Shown piece by piece: positions 5,577 through 7,737 of a stretch of 7,737 nucleotides of DNA. The notes beneath the pieces were generated by a model, which made no database searches, was not told the origin of the DNA, and was given only the letters and a program-made list of their open reading frames with translations. Each line of letters opens with the position of its first letter. Positions within the stretch are counted from its first letter, which is position 1. The stretch spans positions 1 through 7,737 of the forward strand of contig JABFWJ010000047.1 in assembly GCA_013362295.1 (NCBI GenBank), written 5' to 3'. Source of the stretch: Thermoleophilia bacterium (GTDB lineage: Bacteria > Actinomycetota > Thermoleophilia > Gaiellales > Gaiellaceae). A program made the translations under genes and the position numbers.

Positions 5577-6360
5577 GCCGTTCGACTTCGACCTCTCGAC
5601 CCGGCGCTTCCGTGCGTTCGGAACCGACCTGGCGAACCGGCTCGTCGACGGAGCGCTCCACCGTGCGATCGCCGGTCGAGACGTGCGCATCAGGGCCGCA
5701 CGCGGCGGCGTCGACGTCTCGCCCCTCGACGCGGAGACACGCCCGGTCGTCCGGAAGCTGCTCGGGGTGGAGTTCGACCTGGCGTCGTTCTACGCGTGGG
5801 CGCTCGAACGGCAGCCCGTGCTCACGGACCTGACGGTCAAGCTCGCCGGCTTCCGGCCGCCGCTGCAGCCGGATCCGTTCGAGGCGCTCGTGACCTCGAT
5901 CACCGCACAGCAGGTGTCGCTCTTCTCGGCCGTCGCGATCCGCAACCGGCTGATCCAGCGCCTCGGCACCCAGGTCGGCGAGGCGTGGGCGTTCCCGACG
6001 CGCGCGCGAGTCGCAGCGGCGTCGGAGGCGGACCTCGTGGCCGTCGGGCTCACCCGGAGGAAGGCGGAGTACACGATCGGCTTGGCCCGGAGCGACATCG
6101 ACCTGCACGGCCTCGCGGAGCTCGACGACGACGACGTGCGCGCGCGGATCACCGCGCTGCGCGGACTCGGTCCGTGGACGGCGGAGTGGTTCCTGGCTCG
6201 GCACCTCGCGCGGCCCCACGCGTGGCCCGCGGGTGACCTGGCGCTGCGCAAGGCGGCCGACGTTCTCTACGGTGTCGAGGTGAATTCGCTCGGCGCGCTC
6301 CTCCATCCCTTCCAGAACCTGTCCGCGCACTACATGCTGACCGGCTCGCTCGTGCCGTGA
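5554..6360 (+). CDS. DNA-3-methyladenine glycosylase, AlkA-like (HhH-GPD superfamily)
   Basis: A 268-residue base-excision repair enzyme that should remove alkylated purines from DNA by cutting the N-glycosidic bond. Residues about 105-250 carry the HhH-GPD core: ITAQQVSL (116-123), matching the QQ motif of AlkA, the helix-hairpin-helix LRGLGPWTAEW (202-212), and the catalytic aspartate Asp228 in PAGDLALRK, aligned with Asp238 of E. coli AlkA. No C-terminal Cys cluster for an iron-sulfur centre is seen, unlike EndoIII or MutY. The N-terminal 100 residues match the extra domain of AlkA-type enzymes (FDFDLSTRRFRAFG, LLGVEFDLASFYAWA). ATG 5554 is chosen because it yields that N-terminus; a longer in-frame opening exists upstream but reads through the HAD gene in another frame. 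The next gene starts in the GTGA overlap, so expression is probably coupled. Confidence 0.9.
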   Translation: MSLLRLPEPFDFDLSTRRFRAFGTDLANRLVDGALHRAIAGRDVRIRAARGGVDVSPLDAETRPVVRKLLGVEFDLASFYAWALERQPVLTDLTVKLAGFRPPLQPDPFEALVTSITAQQVSLFSAVAIRNRLIQRLGTQVGEAWAFPTRARVAAASEADLVAVGLTRRKAEYTIGLARSDIDLHGLAELDDDDVRARITALRGLGPWTAEWFLARHLARPHAWPAGDLALRKAADVLYGVEVNSLGALLHPFQNLSAHYMLTGSLVP

Positions 6361-7298
6361 CGATTCGGCGCGCGACGGAATCCGACGAGAGCGTGCTGCG
6401 CGAGCTCTGGAACGAGTTCGAACAGGAGATCCCGGAGGCGATCGGGGAGGGTGAGCCGTGGGAGGAGGAATGGTCCGACACGCTCGACGACCTTCGCGGC
6501 GGGGGTGTCTTCATCGCAGAGGGCGACGGCGGCCCCGTCGGCGTGGCCCGCATCGAGGCGCCGCAGCACGGCCGCGCGCACGTCCAGCTCGTGTACGTAC
6601 GACCAGGCGCGCGCAGACAGGGCATCGCGAAGGGGCTGCTCGCCGAGTGCGTGGCCGACGCGAAGGCGCGTGGAGCGGATTGGGTCTCCCTGGAGGTGCT
6701 GACGTCGAACGAGCTCGCAATCACTGCATGGCGGCGGCTCGGCTTCGCCGAGTACTCGGTGGCGATGGCCGCCCCCCTCGAGGATCTCGAGCAGCGGCTG
6801 ACAGCGGAAGAGCGGGGCGAGTCGCATGCGACGACACACGTCCAGACCGATGACGAGCAGTCGGTCGAGCGCGCGATCGCACAGTTCATCCCGCGCCTCG
6901 AGTCGCCCGACGTGGGCCGCGGCGAGAGTTGGATCCGGATCGCCGACCCGGTGCTCGACCGCGACCGCGAAGCGCACGGCCGGTTTGCACGCGAGCTCTC
7001 GGAGCGGCTGGGCGCGGTCACGGTCGCGCTCGCGGTCGAGAGCGAGGTGGTTCGATTCCGGCTCTTCGAGCGTGGTCGGATGGTCGACGAATACCTGTCG
7101 GTGCCGACGTACTACGGCCCGCTGCCGAAGGGCGACGAGCTCGCGTTGGCGGCCAACCCGACCCTCGTCTCGCGGCTGACGGGCGCCGACCGGGATGATG
7201 TGAAGCGTGTCGCGCGCACGGCCTCGTCGATCGCCGAGCTCCCGCCGGCGGGGGAGCACTACGAGCAGCTTGCCCGGCTGATGGGTTTGCAGCCGTGA
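6357..7298 (+). CDS. GNAT N-acetyltransferase fused to a C-terminal domain of unknown function
   Basis: A 313-residue, two-part protein. Residues 1-140 form a GNAT fold: the start MTIRRATESDESVL, the acetyl-CoA pyrophosphate loop RRQGIAKG (86-93) after the strand HVQLVYVRPG, and the final AITAWRRLGF motif (121-130). GNAT enzymes move an acetyl group from acetyl-CoA to an amine on a small molecule or protein; the acceptor is unknown. An acidic linker (about 140-165) leads to a second domain of about 150 residues that I do not recognise. It contains SWIRIADPVLDRD (191-203), alternating strands AVTVALAVESEVVRFRLFE, and LSVPTYYGPLPKGDE (247-261). Start GTG at 6357 overlaps the glycosylase stop by four bases, and the stop overlaps the GST-like gene in the same way. 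Confidence 0.82.
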   Translation: MTIRRATESDESVLRELWNEFEQEIPEAIGEGEPWEEEWSDTLDDLRGGGVFIAEGDGGPVGVARIEAPQHGRAHVQLVYVRPGARRQGIAKGLLAECVADAKARGADWVSLEVLTSNELAITAWRRLGFAEYSVAMAAPLEDLEQRLTAEERGESHATTHVQTDDEQSVERAIAQFIPRLESPDVGRGESWIRIADPVLDRDREAHGRFARELSERLGAVTVALAVESEVVRFRLFERGRMVDEYLSVPTYYGPLPKGDELALAANPTLVSRLTGADRDDVKRVARTASSIAELPPAGEHYEQLARLMGLQP

Positions 7299-7737
7299 AG
7301 CTGATCGACGCTGCCCGCTGCCCGTACTGCGCGCGTGTGCGGATCGTGCTCGCGGAGAAGGGGCTCGAGTTCGAGACCGTCGAGGTCGATCTGGCGGATC
7401 GGCCGCAGTGGCTCCTCGAGCTCAACCCGCCGCACGGCCGTGTGCCCGTGCTCGACGACGGCTTCACGCTGCCGGAGTCGGAGGTGATCGTCGCGTATCT
7501 CGAGGACCGGCATCCCGAGCCCCGGCTGCTGCCGGCCGATCACGCGGACCGTGCTCGCGCGCGCCTGCTCGTGCACCGCTTCGGCGAGAAGCTCGGGGAC
7601 GAGTACTACGCGTTCCGGCGCGGCGATCCGAACGACCTCGCGACGCGGCTCGAAGAGCTCGAGGTCGGGCAGAGCCTCTACGCCGACATTGCGTACGCCC
7701 CATGGGTGATCCGCGCGCGCGACGTGCTCGGGGTCGA
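7295..7737 (+). CDS. Glutathione S-transferase-like protein, 3' end missing (candidate maleylacetoacetate isomerase)
   Basis: An open frame runs from GTG 7295 off the window end; 147 residues are visible of the 210 or so usual for the family. Residues 1-80 form a thioredoxin-fold GST N-domain: a CPYC motif (9-12) followed by ARVRIVLAEKG, the cis-proline in GRVPVL, and ESEVI, which should hold the glutamyl part of glutathione. A helical C-domain begins near PRLLPADHADRARARL, a stretch also typical of zeta-class GST. Zeta enzymes (SSCSxRVR) isomerise maleylacetoacetate, the step between the dioxygenase and FAH seen in this window. Here CPYC replaces SSCS, so a glutaredoxin-like or other GST role is equally possible. 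Most actinobacteria use mycothiol instead of glutathione, which leaves the cofactor open. The gene overlaps the GNAT stop as GTGA. Confidence 0.8.
   Translation, partial: MKLIDAARCPYCARVRIVLAEKGLEFETVEVDLADRPQWLLELNPPHGRVPVLDDGFTLPESEVIVAYLEDRHPEPRLLPADHADRARARLLVHRFGEKLGDEYYAFRRGDPNDLATRLEELEVGQSLYADIAYAPWVIRARDVLGV

Noticed and set aside
4910..5833. Plus-strand open frame starting with ATG inside the second palindrome
   Set aside because: It runs through the HAD gene in another frame with an Arg-rich translation; the HAD frame has all catalytic motifs.

Overview
The window is GC-rich, gene-dense DNA that reads like a chromosome segment of a high-GC actinobacterium. Thermoleophilia (Gaiellales or Solirubrobacterales) is my best guess from protein style, GTG/TTG start codons and stop/start overlaps; there is no rRNA or other marker to prove it. 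Nine genes cover almost everything. No tRNA, rRNA, CRISPR array, transposase or phage gene is visible, and no gene-free stretch exceeds about 110 bases.

Layout. (1) 2-811: C-terminal part of a cation diffusion facilitator (CDF) metal transporter with three tandem cytoplasmic domains. (2) 812-918: short leader with potential hairpins. (3) 919-3288, plus strand: a small secreted six-cysteine protein, a fumarylacetoacetate hydrolase (FAH) family enzyme, and a fold-type II PLP enzyme (threonine/serine dehydratase or serine racemase family) that starts with TTG inside the FAH stop codon. (4) 3280-3376: a composite palindrome built from four copies of an 11-bp unit, lying between converging genes and supplying both of their stop codons. 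(5) 3368-3691, minus strand: a DUF5519-like small protein. (6) 3694-4905, plus: homogentisate 1,2-dioxygenase, whose start is only 2 bp from the divergent start of the DUF5519-like gene. (7) 4903-4982: a second, 80-bp palindrome filling the gap to the next gene. (8) 4983-7737, plus: a tightly overlapped run of a HAD phosphatase, an AlkA-type DNA glycosylase, a GNAT acetyltransferase fused to an unrecognised C-terminal domain, and a glutathione S-transferase-like protein cut by the window end.

Metabolically, the clearest theme is aromatic amino-acid breakdown. Homogentisate dioxygenase makes maleylacetoacetate, and a FAH-family hydrolase could cleave fumarylacetoacetate. The thioredoxin-fold/GST protein at the end is a possible but unproven maleylacetoacetate isomerase. 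These genes lie in separate transcription units interrupted by the palindromes and the minus-strand gene, so they are not one simple operon. I do not see a new multi-gene defence or biosynthetic system. The most unusual items are the two palindromic elements joined to gene ends, the CDF triple domain with one intact metal site, and the GNAT fusion.
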